Below are positions 1-41,160 of a stretch of DNA of 64,000 bases, piece after piece. Below the pieces are notes generated by a model. That model worked only from the letters and a program-made list of their open reading frames with translations, was not told the origin of the DNA and did no database searches. The stretch comes from Phalacrocorax aristotelis (taxonomy: Eukaryota > Chordata > Aves > Suliformes > Phalacrocoracidae): NCBI RefSeq assembly GCF_949628215.1, contig NC_134288.1, positions 2,046,001 through 2,110,000 of the forward strand, given 5' to 3'. How positions within the stretch are numbered: the first letter of the stretch is position 1; each line of letters opens with the position of its first letter. The position numbers were made by a program, and so were the translations under genes.

Positions 1-442
1 TTCCATTCAGTGTACAACAAATGAACTCATGATTGTGTATCCTTTAATGTAACATGCAAGATGGTGGCTTATTGTATTGTTAACCATATTACTGTTGTTA
101 TGATTTTTTTTAAATCTTATTTTATCACCAATCCAGTAAATTCTTCAATTTATCTGCAAAAAGGGTTGGCTTTGTTTGTTGTTGGTGGTGTTTGCTATTC
201 ATTTCCAGCATATAGCAGCAGTGCAAGGATGCATTTTGTTTCCTGTTTATATATATATATATATGTATGTATGTATATATATATATAATATATTTGCTAT
301 TCCTTTTTTTTTAAATTTTTGTCTCTCGCCATGAACATTGCAGCCAGGATGTCTATGTCTTGCTGGCAAATCCAGCATGAAGGCTCCTTCTCCACTGTTC
401 TCCAGGTTTGAATATAGACGCCAACTTCCATGAACATGTTGG
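1..442 (-). other. EPB41L1: EPB41L1 3' UTR (partial; continues off the left edge)
   Basis: This is non-coding sequence after the TGA. It contains an A-rich stretch around 307-320 and a TA-rich microsatellite at 248-293. No AATAAA polyadenylation signal is seen on the minus strand here, so the transcript end lies outside the window. Confidence 0.85.
248..293. repeat. TA/TATG microsatellite
   Basis: A run of alternating TA interrupted by three TATG-type units and ending in TAATATAT. It lies within the EPB41L1 3' UTR. Confidence 0.95.
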
Positions 443-28977
<28,535 letters not shown>

Positions 28978-30406
28978 GGCCGCTGGTCACCCTGCTCTGC
29001 CACCGCCACCCACAAGGAAAGATAGGAGGTGTCACTGGGGTGCCCAGGGATGGAGGATGCCAGCCAGGCAGCCAGCAGCCTGGGATGCCCCAGCCACATG
29101 GGCAGGGGTGGGACCTGCCCATCTCTGCCCCGCTGCCTGCATGCACAGACCCACTGCCAGACACCCGGCTCCCTGACTGCACCGGGAGGTGCCTTTGCAA
29201 AGGGCCGACAGCAGCAGCACAGGACGTCGGGGTTTCATGCTCAGCTGAGCCGGAGGAGAAGAGCCAGTGGTGTGGGGACGTACACGGGTGTCAGGGACTC
29301 ACCGTGATCAGGGCACAGAGCTCACGCCCCATCCCCGCACTCAGAGCGGGGAGCAGGGCTGGGCATAACCCCCTGCTCCTCCCAGCCCTGGGGCTTTAGA
29401 TACCTTCACTAGTATTTTTTATGAGTGGAAGGGCTTATCTGGGAAGGAAAAACCAGACTGTGAGTCAGGTTAAAGGCTGCACTAACACAGCAAATTGCAG
29501 ACATGGACAACGCCACATATTGCATCCGGGATGGCTGGTTTTTCCCCCCCTGGACTCCCCAGCAGCAGCCGCAGCATGCTGTGTTCCCACGGCCAGCGTG
29601 GCTGGACCCTGTGTGGTGGCGAGACAAAACCTGCCTCCAGCTCCAGCTGCCTGTCTCATGTAAGATGCAAAAAGAAAACTGGGGCCAGGGACAGGGGAGG
29701 GGAAGACACTTTCCATGCTGGCGTGCTCAGTAACATGTTTTTGCAACCTTTATGTTTTTGAAACCTTTACGCAAATGCAGTGTGGGGCTGGCGAGGCCTC
29801 CTGGGCTGGTCCACGCACGCACAGGTCATTGAGTACCCTTTGTGACCATCACTCATCTGTCACTTGGGCTGTTCAGGCCCCTCGGGCTCCCTGAGCTGTG
29901 TCCAACCATGCAACACCAGCTGGGATTGCCGCCACCAGAGTGCCTGAGGGCTGTGGCTGGATGAGCTGGCTCAGTTGGCAGCATCTGCCTGCGGTTGCAT
30001 CACTGACCTTGCCCACAGAGCAGCCACACGAGCAGCCCTGAGTAATGCCTGCAACACCAGAAAAACTGCACTTTTTTGGAGTGTGGAAGCCCATACAGGA
30101 TATTTCTGAGCTCCGTTTCTGGAATGACAGCCCACGTGGCATAGGCAGGGAGCCGGCTTCTCCCTGAGCTGCCAAACCCCAGGCTTTGCCCTAGCCCCGG
30201 CAGTACTAACACAGCAATGAGGTCCCAGCACAGCTTGCGACCATGGACCTGGCCACCCCGGGGCTGGAGGAGTTGCTTGGTGACATGACATCCCACCACC
30301 ATCACCTCTGGTAAGTCCCAACTACCTAAATGCTGTTCTAGTAGGTATGAGAGAGGAAGAGCCTGGTCAGGACCATGACCTAAGGCAAGCAGGGAAAGAC
30401 CGCTTT

Positions 30407-31250
30407 TAGAATGACAAAATGGATTGGCTTGAAGGGGACTTTCAAAGACCATCTAGTCCAACCCCCCTGCCACAGGCAGGGACATCTTTCACTAGAGGAG
30501 GTTGCTCAAAACCCCATCCAACCTGGCCTTGAACATTTCCAATGATGGGACATCCTGGTCCAGTGTCTCACCATCCTCATCGCAAAACATTTCTTATGTC
30601 CAGTCTAACCCTACCCTCTTTCATTTTAAAACCATTGCCCCTTGTCTTGTCACTACAGGCCTTGGTAAAAAGTCTCTCTCTGTCTTGTAAGCCCCCTTTA
30701 TATAGCAAAAGGCCACAGTAAGGTCTCTCCAGTGTCTTCTCTTCCCTTCCCCAGGCTGAACAACCCCAACTCTCAGCCTTTCTTCACAGGAAAGAGGTGC
30801 TCCAGCCCTCTGACCATTTCTGTGGCCGCCTCTGGACCCACTCCAACAGGTCCATGTCTTTCTTGCACTGGGGACCCCGGAGCTGGGCACAGTGCTCCAG
30901 GTGGGGCCTCACCAGGGCGGAGCAGGGGGGCAGCATCACTTCCCTGGATCTGCTCGCCACGGTGCCAGCGATGCAGCCCAGGAGATGCTTGGCTTTCCGG
31001 GCTGCGAGCACTCATTGCGGCTCACATCCAGTTTGTCACCCACCAGTATCCCCAAGTCCTCCGCAGGGCTGCTCTCAACCCATCCATCCCCCAGTCTGTG
31101 CTGGTACTGGGATTGCAGGACCTGGTTGAGCTTCATGAGGTTCATGTGGGGCCCCCTTCTCCAGCGTGCCGAGGTCCCTCTGGACGGCATCCCTTCCCTC
31201 TGGTGAATCAACGCACCACTCAGCCCGGCATCGCCCACAAACTCGCTGAC
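30407..31250 (-). mobile_element. CR1 LINE, 3' portion (about 840 bp)
   Basis: Plus-strand landmarks are GAAGGGGACTTTCAAAGACC, CATCTAGTCCAACCCCCCTG, CTCCAACAGGTCCATGTC, the pair CATCCATCCCC and GCTGGTACTGGGATTG, and CTCTGGACGGCATCCCTTCC. Together they form the reverse complement of a CR1 tail. On the minus strand 30621-30890 translates to a decayed CR1 reverse-transcriptase C-terminus. It is 5'-truncated and non-functional. Confidence 0.93.
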
Positions 31251-33595
31251 TTTCTTTTACAAGGAAAACACATCTCACACCACAGCTCATGTCCCACCTC
31301 TGCCTTTCAGGTGTCCTCAGCACTATGGCGAGATGTGAAACCTTACCCAGAAAAACTGCTAAAACTGGCTCCCGGGGTGGGAGGGAACAGACAGGGGCAA
31401 GGGAAGGGACAGGCAGAGAAGGCAGAGCGAGTCAGCCTGTGCCTCGCACAGCCGGGCTCAGCCTGCCCAGGAGCAGCCCGGTGGGCAGTAACATTGCTGC
31501 TGGCTGCGCAAATGCTGTTGGTCACCAAAAGAGCCAGGATTTCACCCCCCTGCCCCAGGGCCATATTCTCCTGGCCAGAACAGGCAGGACAGCCTGCCAC
31601 CGGCCCTGAGAAACATCAGCTCAGCTTTTCCTAACAGAGCCCAGTCCTTGGCCAAGGGCACGAGAAGATTTCAGAGGTCACCAGTGGTTTATTTTTTCTG
31701 CAGAGGAAACAGGGCTGCTGTTTTTCCACTGCAAATTCACTGCACACTCCCAGCTCCAGTCCCTGTGTGGATCATCCCCAACCACTTCCATTTGAATCTC
31801 AGTGTGTGAATTTTTTAATTAACATGAAATCTCTGGAATGACAACCATCACTTTGGGCCAAAAACATGCTGAGTTTTTTGCTTGAGTTTTCTAAACTTTC
31901 TTCCAAACTACTTTTTCCCTGCACTGGGAAGAAATGATGGGGGTTGCTTAAGGGTGGCAGGCTGGGAGCTCATTCCACCTCTCTCAGTCACTATCCAAAC
32001 TTTTGCATATTAAGCTTGAGTTCAAACCCTCTGATGATGGGCAAGGAGCCTGATCTAGGGACCCTAACTCAGCTGAAGCAAGCGAGAGAATGACACAGGA
32101 GTGCTGGGGTGGCAAAGGGCAAGCCCCCAGGGACCATCTCCCTGCTCCCATCACGGCCTGGCTTCTCCTGCCACCCTGCTTTGGGATCCCAGCCACCGCC
32201 CCCTTTCTCAGGTCCCCACATGACTCAGCCCTGCCGGACGCTCTCCCTCCTGCCCCACCTGCTGCGGGTGCCGACAGGCTCCCCAGCACCACCCGTCCCC
32301 ACAGCTCGGCAGGGAGACAAGGCTCAGCACGGGCACAGAGGAAACCCAAGCCCCAGTGGGCCCCTTCCCAGCAAGGGCCCATCAAGCCCATCCCTGCAGC
32401 ATTGCTCCCCCCCCAGCCATCGGGAACACAGAGGAGGAAGGAACAAGCCCCTCCATGCTCCCAGGGCAGGACGGGCTTGGGGAAGAGCAGAAAGCCCCTC
32501 GGTCTCGCTGCTTGCAGCCATGCTGGGAAGGCTCTCGTCCCCCACCTGGGGCTGCAAACTCAGTGCTGGGGTAAAAGGGTCTGGGAGAGGCCCCAAGGGA
32601 GATGGGGCTGGCAGGGAAGCCAGTGAGCCTGGGGCACAGCACGGCTGCAGCTGAGCTCTGCAGCTGCACGCAGTCCCGGCACAGGTGTCGGGGAAAGTCG
32701 TGCTGGCACCACCGTGCTCCTGGGCACAGCCACAACAGCCGCGTTCAGGAGCTGGTGGGGCATTGATGCCACATCCATGTGGGCAGTGCTGATGACTGGG
32801 GTTCTCTGCCCACAGTGGAGCTGAGAAGAGAGTCCGGGAGCACAGAGCCAGGGCTGCCTGCGGCACTGCACTTGCCCCAGTGCTGCTCACAGCAGCATGG
32901 GCAGTGAAGCTGGGTGGCTCAGGGCTGGCTGGCTGCTGAGGATCAGCCTCAGCCTGGCAGCACCAAGCCCCTGGGGACCGTGGCAGCCAGTCCCCAGGGC
33001 CTGGGCCAGCAGTGGGATGCTGCCGCCCTCCACTGCAGCCTGGTCACCTGCACCCGGGGCTGCTGCAGGCCCAGCTGTGGGAGTAAGCCACCAAGGCTCA
33101 GGACGCTGGCAGTCATGCCACTGTTCCCTCCGCCAGGCTGAGGGTGCTCAGCACCCTGGGGGCACCTGCAGGACTCCCTAGGGACCTCCCCAGGGACTCA
33201 CGGCGAGGCAGCCACTGACCTCCCCCTCCGGGGAGCTAGACTTTTCCCATGGACTTTCCTATGGCACTTAAGAGCTTCAAAAGCAGATGATGTTTATCAT
33301 GGGAGCATCTCTGTGCCTTAAGCAGGAACCACCTCTGACTTAAAGACGGAAAGCACACGTTCAGACAGTGAGAAGCTGGTTGTGTGAAGTGCTTGCCATC
33401 ATATAGCACTTTCCGGATACAAAACTCAGTTCCTGCTACCCCACCTCACAAGACAGTCCCCCAGAAAACCCTGATGTGGGGGACCATGGGTCAAGAAGGC
33501 ACAATTTAGCGGATGTATTTGCCATCACAAACCTTTAGAAGAGGTTTGGACCACAACTGCAGCAAACTTGATTGAGACCAGCAGAAATGCTGTCC
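31251..33595 (-). other. Intron sequence between two CR1 copies
   Basis: Mixed GC-rich sequence. An AT-richer stretch at about 31790-31960 includes TTTTTTAATTAACATG, and a POU-like TTTTGCATATTAAG lies at 32002-32015. No gene recognised. Confidence 0.6.
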
Positions 33596-34085
33596 CAAAT
33601 CACAAAATCATAGAATGGTTTGTGTTGGAAGGGACCTTAAAAATCATCTAGTTCCAAGCCCCTGCTATGGGCAGGGGGACCTTCCACTAGTCCAGGCTGC
33701 TCAAAGCCCCGTCCAACCTGGCCTTGAGCCCTGCCAGGGATGCGGCACCCACAACTTCTCTGGGAAACCTGTTCCAGTGCCTCACCACCCTCATGGTAAA
33801 GAATTTCTTCCTTACATCTAATCTAAATCGCCCCTCTTTCAGTTTAAAATCATTACCCCTTGTCCTATCACTACATGGCTTTGTAAAAAGTCCCTCTTCA
33901 GCTTTCTTGTAGGCCCCCTTCAGGCACTGGAAGGCAGCAATAAGGTCTCCCCTAGAGACTTTTCTTCTCCAGGCTGAACAACCCCAAGTGTCCCAGGCTG
34001 TCCTCATAGAAGAGGTAGCACCAGCCCTCTGATCCTCTTCGTGGCCCTCCTCTGGACTAGCTCCAACAGGCCCATGTCCTTAAAT
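33596..34085 (-). mobile_element. CR1 LINE, 3' end (about 490 bp)
   Basis: It begins AATCACAAAATCATAGAATG and GGTTTGTGTTGGAAGGGACC on the plus strand and runs to CTCCAACAGGCCCATGTCCTT. The minus frame gives the typical CR1 ORF2 tail with KLKEGRFRLDVRKKFF and VVRHWNRFPREVV. It is 5'-truncated and relatively intact, hence fairly young. Confidence 0.95.
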
Positions 34086-37000
34086 CATTTAATTTGTTTC
34101 TAAATATTACCCACAGCAGGACCCAAGTTGGCAGGGCAGGCATCCTACCCAGGCTGCCGCGGCCCTTCCCAGCACCTAGCCTTGCTCATGCACGTTCCCT
34201 TGGGAGTGAAGCCAGGGCCAGAGCAGCTCCTGCGCTGAGGCTGGCAGAGGCAGGAGACAGCGGGTGGGTGTCATCTCCCCAGACGCTTTCTCTGTGCAAG
34301 GTGCTGGCTGAAGGACTCCTCCACACCCACAGTCCCCAGTGCCACGTGCCAAGCCCAGTTTTCACCAAGGGCTGGCTCATTTCTGCTGCAGCTGGACCCA
34401 AAATGGGCTGGGGGATATTATCCTCAGGGAAAACGTCAGGTGAAATTGCTGGAGCCAGTCAGAGCTCCAGGCTACCGAAACAGGCACGTGGGAACTGTGA
34501 CTGCAAAGAAAGCCTTAGCAGGATCAGAGGTAGACCTACTTGTTATGCATGTAACTTCCTCCCATCATCTCCTGCCTGCTCCTCCTTCCCTTGGTATTTT
34601 CCTCTTCACCCCCTTCAAGCTGGAGTGTGGATTCACGGCTTTCCCAGACGCTCTGCCCCCACACTTCCCCAGCATATCCCAGCTCCAGCCTCCGCAGCAC
34701 TCCCCTCCCAGAGCCTTTCCTTTCCTGCCATCTCCAAACAGGGTTTCGCCAGAGCCTGCCTTCCCCTTCCCTCTGCCCGTTCACCTCCTGCTGCTGGGCT
34801 GGTTTTCAATGCTGAGCATCCTCCTTTGCTCCTGGGCTCTGCTTCCCCCACCTCGCTCCTGAGGACGCTGCCCATCTATGACACTTTACTTCTGAAGCAT
34901 CACGGACACAGGCAGGCACAAGTCTCTGCACAAAGCCCCATGCTGAGTGCCCGAACAGGTCTCCACAGGCTCCAGTGCAACTGGGGTGCACAGAGCTGGG
35001 CAACAACCAAGCACGCTCCTCCCTTGCCACTGCGCTGGGCGACTGCTGAGGGCCCCGTGGGGCTGATCTGGGCAGCAAAGGCCATTGCCATGCTGTGGGG
35101 CAGATGGCCGCCACAGAGACAGCCAGAGATGGGGAGCAAGCTGGGCACAGGGAACACCCTGTAGGGGTGGCAGTGGCTGCGTGACACCAGGCAGCAGGTC
35201 CAGGTACTTGCCAGCCCCCAACAGAAGAGCTCACCAGGGCTTGGGCACTCAGCAACCCTGCCATGGGGCAGAGGCTGAGCTGGCAGGGGACAGGCAGGAT
35301 GAGAGCACAGGCAGCACAGGCAGTGCCTCACAGCCATCCTGGAACCATGAGAGGAACCACAGCTGAGAGCCCTGGGTATCCTCCAGGGACACATAAAAAG
35401 CGAACAAGGAAAGCAGTTCCTGAAGCCCCAGCAACATGCGGCACCCCTGAGCCCCGCTGTCACCCAGCCCTCACCTCCTGGCACTGAGGGACATGCAAAT
35501 CCTGGCAGGCATGCAGCAGTGCAATGGGCAGCCTGGAGAGCTCTCCTGTGCTGCTCTGCAGCAAGGCCAAACAATCATAAGAGCTGCCCTGTTTATGGTG
35601 GAGGAAGGGGAGATCAGAAACGCAGGGTATCCCCAGCTTCTGGAGACTGTACACCACTCCTCCTCATGCAGGACTGGCAGGGGCAGAGATCTGTACTGCC
35701 CCAAACCGTTGCCCAGCTGGAAAAGTGCCCTATCCCCCCAACCTGGGCTCCAGGACCCACATCCCACCCAGGCTTGTGCTCCCCACGCTGGGCACCCGCT
35801 GACAGCTAAAGCCCAGAGCGTCCCGCGGGCAGGCAGCAGCACTGCAGAGCATCCTGCATAGCTGCCTTCTCCATGGCAGGGCTGGCCCTACCTTGGTGCC
35901 AGCTCCCCATGCCTCCAGCGCAGCTCATCGCTGCCAGGCTGCCGCTGCGTCCGAGGCAGTGCTTTCTGCAGAGCCGCCTCTTCCCCAACCCCAACACCCC
36001 CGCGCAGTGATTGATGTGTACCGCAGCCACAGCAGAGCTGGGAACTGGGCTGCCTTCCCATCCCACTGCTGGGCTCCCCCCCTCGCCAGGAGCTCTGTGC
36101 CTGCATCACAGCCCTTCGGCATGGCAGGAGGGTCCCACGTGGATGCTGGTGCCAGCCCTGTCCACCCTTCTTGCCTGCAAACACCTGACTCATCCCAAAC
36201 CAGGCACCAAAGAGCTGGCACAGGCTGTGATCCTGCCAGATTCCTTCCCTGTGCATGCACCAGCAGGGAAGGAGAGCTCAGCTCCTGCACTGGCTGCTCA
36301 GCAAGGAACTGGACCCAACATACATCTTCATCCCCAGTTAATCTGGCACATTCCTGCGTTACACCTCCATCCCTTACATGGGTCCTAGGGCAGCAAACAC
36401 TGCATCGCCTCCAAAACACACACCTAAGCACCCCACTTGCACTAGTCAGCTTGGAGATGTACCAGCAGTGAGACCTGAACAGAAGCTCTTTCATCACCCC
36501 TGTCCATAGTGAAGTGCAGAGCATGACACCCAGCACATCCCTGCCTACAGGGCACATGGCTCCTTGTCCCCCGTTGTCCCCTGAGAGGGACAACGACACA
36601 GAGCAAACACCGGGGCTGTTACCGCATGGCAGAGGTACCTCGCACCCCTGCAACACAACAGCATGAAGTGGCCGTAAAGCACAGCGCTGCCACCGCCACA
36701 GCAGAGGGACGGATCCTGCCTTCAGTGAGCAGCGGGAAACCCCAGGGCACAGGGAGAGGCACTGGCAGAGCAGCTGCAGGGTGGCAGCGGGTGCTGCCCA
36801 GCACCCTACAATGCAGGCAGCACAGGGTGTAGGTCACGCAGAGGCTAGGTAATATTTACCAGGTGTAGGCAGTCTGCTGGGGGAAGCGGTGCTCAGGTAG
36901 CACCCACCAGTTTGGACTCATGCTGATGAAAGCTCCAGAGTGTGCCAAGCCGTCAAGAGCCCCAAGGGAAGAAGCACAAGCCAGGCAAAGTCTGGCAACT

Positions 37001-38609
37001 TGCTGGCAGACTCCCAGCAGGCTCCTGCTAGTGGGCTGCAGGCACCCACCTGTGTGTTCCAGCCATGCAGAGCCTGACCATGCTGGGTGCAAAGGGAGAA
37101 AACCCCACTCAGCCCCAACTGCCCAGTCACTCACCAGTATGGGTTCTCCAAATGGTACCCATTGCTTGGGATGCTCACGGACCACTCCCCCACCCACAAA
37201 CATCACCCCTGATGGAACTGGCAGGGCAGGGTCCAGGTCACAGCCCTGACACCCCTCCCAGGAGCCCCCTGCGGAGCTGGGCACTGCTCAGCCAGGCTGG
37301 CATGTGCCATGCTGGCAAGTGGCGAGCTCGGCCTCGCACAGGGACTCCTGAGCTGTTGCAGAGAGGTCTCACTTGAGTGAAACACAGAAGCCTGCAGCAA
37401 GGGAGAACCAGTTATCCCACACTTGCCAGCAAGCCCCCCTCTTCCAAAATCCCTATCCAGTCTGTTTGCACCCTAATCTGACACCCCAATCTCAGCAGCA
37501 TAACCGCCACAAGTTTAGCTGGGCCGGGGACCAGGTGGCTCACATTTTCCCTAGGTCCCGGTGGGCAGCAGCACAGGCACAGGCCCCTGCAGCTCCCACG
37601 GGAGCAGCGCTCAGGCAGCCCCACACAGGGGGGTCTCAGCCTGGGCAGCCTCAGCACCCTCAATGGCATTTCCACCCTTGAACCCCCACCTCGCCCTCAC
37701 CCCAGGGGGTTGCAGCTGCCGGGGTGTGGGGCTGCAGGCCACCAGTTCTCAGCCACTCTGCACCCCTCCCCTGTGGTCAGGGCTGGCGTCACCAATTTCC
37801 GAGCACGCACGGCTGTAAAACCTCCTTGTCCAGAGCTGCCGCATGAACAAGGAGGAGGAGACAGAAAGTGGAGGGAAGAGTCAGCCCAGAGCCTGGAGAG
37901 GAGATGAAACAGACAGGAAAAGGAGGGGGAAAGGGGGAGACCGCAGCAGACAGAGACCCCAGGACCTGAGCCATGCCTCAGATTGGACCTGACACGTGAT
38001 GGGAAAGACCTAATTTGTCGCATTGTGCACAACCCCCTGTGCTCAGCCAAACTCCCCAGCCCTGGGAGTGCTGCCCAAAGCAGGAAGGAGGCAGCAGGAG
38101 CTGTCACTGTCCTACGGCTGCTTGCCCCAGGGGAACGAGCAAGCCAGCCTGGGGGTGAGGGGGACAGGCAATAACAACGGGGTGCCCCCCCTCTCTGATC
38201 AGTGCTGAACCCCATGAAACATCCCTGTGCTGGCTCCATAAGGTAGCCTAGGGGAAACAAGATCAGAAAGGATCTTCCCTCTATCCCTGGCAAGAAGCAA
38301 AGATGCACCCAGCCAGAGGTACTCAGGCCCCAGGGTGCCAGGCTGGAAGGGACCCACTGCACTGCACCAGGGATGGAGGTGCCTGTGGGAACACTCTTCT
38401 CCCTGGCTCCAAAATCTGCCACTGGTGAGATGCAGAGAGTGCACAAGGCATTGGGGAGTCATGAACAGGAATGGGTTTCAAACAGGGTCCTGCTGGTGCC
38501 TTGTCCCTGTGGCACCAGTGCCTGCCCACCCCACTGGGGACCCCACTGCACTCTGCTGAAACCCTTGCACGCTGCCCACGCTAGAGGCCACCACACTGGG
38601 CTCAAGGAC
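34086..38609 (-). other. Intron sequence between CR1 copies
   Basis: No exon or repeat family recognised. It contains a 356-codon open frame on the plus strand (34094-35164) without homology, an octamer ATGCAAAT at 35493-35500, and a perfect 8-bp-stem hairpin at 36573-36594. Confidence 0.6.
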
Positions 38610-38995
38610 TGAATCACAGAATCGCAGGATGATTGAGGTTGGAGGCACCGCAGGTGGTCACCTCGTGCAGCCCCCTGCTCCATCAGGGCCACCCAGAGCC
38701 AGTTGCCCAGGACCGTGTCCAGGCAGCTTTTGAGTGTCTCCACAGATGGAGACCCCACTGCCTCCCTGGGCAACCCGTGCCAGTGCTGGGTCACCCCGAC
38801 AGTGGAAAAGTGTTTCCTGATGTTCGGAGGGACCCTCCTGTGTGTCAGTTTGTGCCCACGGCCTCTGGTCCTGTCCCTGGGCACCACCAAGAAGAGCCTG
38901 GCTCTGTCCTTTTGGCAGGAAGCCCTGGCAGCAGCCGAGGATGGCACGTGCTGCTGGGAGCAGGGGGAAGTTGTCCCATGGATGAGCTCCTCCAC
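38610..38995 (-). mobile_element. CR1 LINE, 3' end of a second subfamily (about 385 bp)
   Basis: It begins GAATCACAGAATCGCAGGAT. The minus strand encodes the ORF2 tail with RRVPPNIRKHFSTVGVTQHW, HGLPREAVGSPSVETLK and SCLDTVLGNWLWVALMEQG. The sequence differs clearly from the 33596 copy, so it belongs to another CR1 subfamily. Confidence 0.93.
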
Positions 38996-40779
38996 TTTTC
39001 AATCTAAGGAGAGGCATATGAACCCCATGGGGTGGCACCGGCCAACTCACATAGCACATTTTTCACTTTAAAAAGGAGGGGATAGCAGAGTCCCGGCAAA
39101 GCCCGAGACCTCTGTGTTTCAGCACAGGGTTTGGGCCAGCAGAAAGACGTCAGCCATGGTGCCACCTTACAGAAGAGCAGCCCTAACTGCTGTGGTGCCA
39201 CCAGGCTCAGTGAGGACCCAACTAACGCCCAAGTTGTCCCACAGAGATGTCAGTCATGGGCTGGGCCTGATCCTGCACCTCCTCATCCACCAAAAAAAAC
39301 ACACCAAGATCCCTCCTGGGGGAGGGAGCACCTTGGGAGACCCACCCACCCCAGAGGTGGCCCCCCAGGTGAGCACCGAGCCATGTTCCTGCAAAGGTGG
39401 TGGTTGGTGGTGAGTCCCTATTTGCTCCTGCCACCCTTGCTGACCCCACAACATGGTTTCCTCACGTCCTCGCAAACCTACCCAGCGCAGGAGGTGACCA
39501 TTTGCATTCCTCACCACCACCCGAAGTGCAGTTTGGTGACTCAGGCATCAAAGTGGAGCCAGCTCCCTCTGACCACAGTGGGACACAGCTCAACTCTTTC
39601 TTAGAACCAGTCAGGGCTAAGCTGGGCTTAGGTTTTGGTTCAGCATTGCAGTAAATCCTTAGATCCCAGCAGAGAATGCTGTGGAGGCGGAAGGGCACCA
39701 GTCTTGTCCTCCCCTCCCCACCAGCCTAGCAAAGCTGGCTGCCAACCATCATTTTGGGGACATTCGCAAACCTGGAGGAAGACAGGGGGGTGGCTGCTGC
39801 ATGGAGCAGTTCTATCTACACGCTGATTCAAGGTTTCCTTCAATCCCAGATACAGCCTCTGATGTTGAGCATCAAAATGTTTCTGATTAATGTGGTAGAA
39901 ACTAAACTGGGGAGGTGGGGTGAGGAGGGAGAAAAACTTTTCTCAAATTTGCATTTAATAAAAAAAAAAGTACCTTTTGACAACCACTAGCACCAGGCAC
40001 ATCCCTCACGTAAGGAAGGCTTGCAGAGGACAGCCCTCCCGGTATTCTGGCATATACGCGCCTGCAGCGATGGAGGGGAGAGCTGGCGTGTAGCTGGGGT
40101 GCCCCAGGGCCACTGTACAACCAGCCCACCTGGGAAGAGGCTGCCCCAGAGTTGAAGAAGGGCAGCATAGCTTGGGGCTGCTGCGACGGGCTGTCCAGAG
40201 CAGTGAGAGCAGGGTGCTGGGCCCCAGGCTGCACCAAACCCATGCTCACGGCTGGCTCTCCGGCCCAGGGGGGCACAACGGCTTTCCCCACTTGGGAAGG
40301 GGACTGTGGGCCGAGAGGCTGCAGGGACGAGACTCGCCAAGCACTTCTGCAGCACCAGCCCTTTGCCTTGCGCTGGAGTGAAAGCACCTTCCTCCCTGTG
40401 CTGTGTCTCTCAGGGCTACCCTGCCACAGGGTCCGTCCCCCCCTGCCCTGAGCCCACACACCAGCCGCGGGGCAACGTGGCGCCCACCACACCGGGAAGC
40501 TCAGGCAAGGAGGGGAAGGGTGGCAGGGCTGCGCCTTGCTGCTGGCCTTCGTGCGCACACCGCCAGAGCCCTCTCAAGCTGGGAGCTTGCCTGGCTCCCT
40601 GCTGGGGAAACTGAGGCACGTGGGGCTTGGTCACACAGCAACCACGGCAATGCTCTCTCCCTGCCTCCCACCCTGGTGGGGGATATAGGCGTTTGGGACG
40701 GGCCTCATCCTGCAACCGTTCCCCTGCCCAGAGCCTGCACCCAGCCACCAACTCAGGCCTGTCACCCCGCCAAGAGGAG

Positions 40780-41160
40780 AAAACGTGTTATTAATCATCA
40801 GAGTTCTTTAAATCCAAGCAAGGGTTAATCATTACTTGTAACCTCCAGCCGTCAGGGGCACCTGCAGACGCCGTGCCCATGCCTGCCTCTGCTGCCCTCC
40901 ACGGCCGGAGCAGAAGAGAGGATCTGGGGGGCCAGGGCCTGCGGCACAGCATGCCTGGCCCGTGCCCACAACACCCCACTTGAACCACTTGTCCCTGTCA
41001 TTGTCTGTTCAGTTCTGTACTCTCATCAGCAAAAACGAGTTCAGCACCTACCTCGGAGGTTTGCACAGGCTGAAGCAAGCACTGGAGGGGCTGTTATTAG
41101 AATATTTGTGGGTTTTAACCCAATTCCCCTATTTTTGGGATGCCTGACTCATGCTTTCTG
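40780..41160. promoter_or_regulatory. Candidate regulatory island: AT-rich block with AP-1 and homeodomain-type sites
   Basis: An AT-richer stretch in GC-rich surroundings. It carries TTATTAATCATCA (about 40789-40801), GGTTAATCATTA, AGAATATTTGTGGGTTTTAA, CCTATTTTTGG and a perfect AP-1 palindrome TGACTCA close to 41145. The motifs are real; their function is inferred only from clustering. Confidence 0.3.

Noticed and set aside
30732..31634. 300-codon plus-strand open frame
   Set aside because: Mostly antisense to a CR1 3' end; its protein has no meaning.
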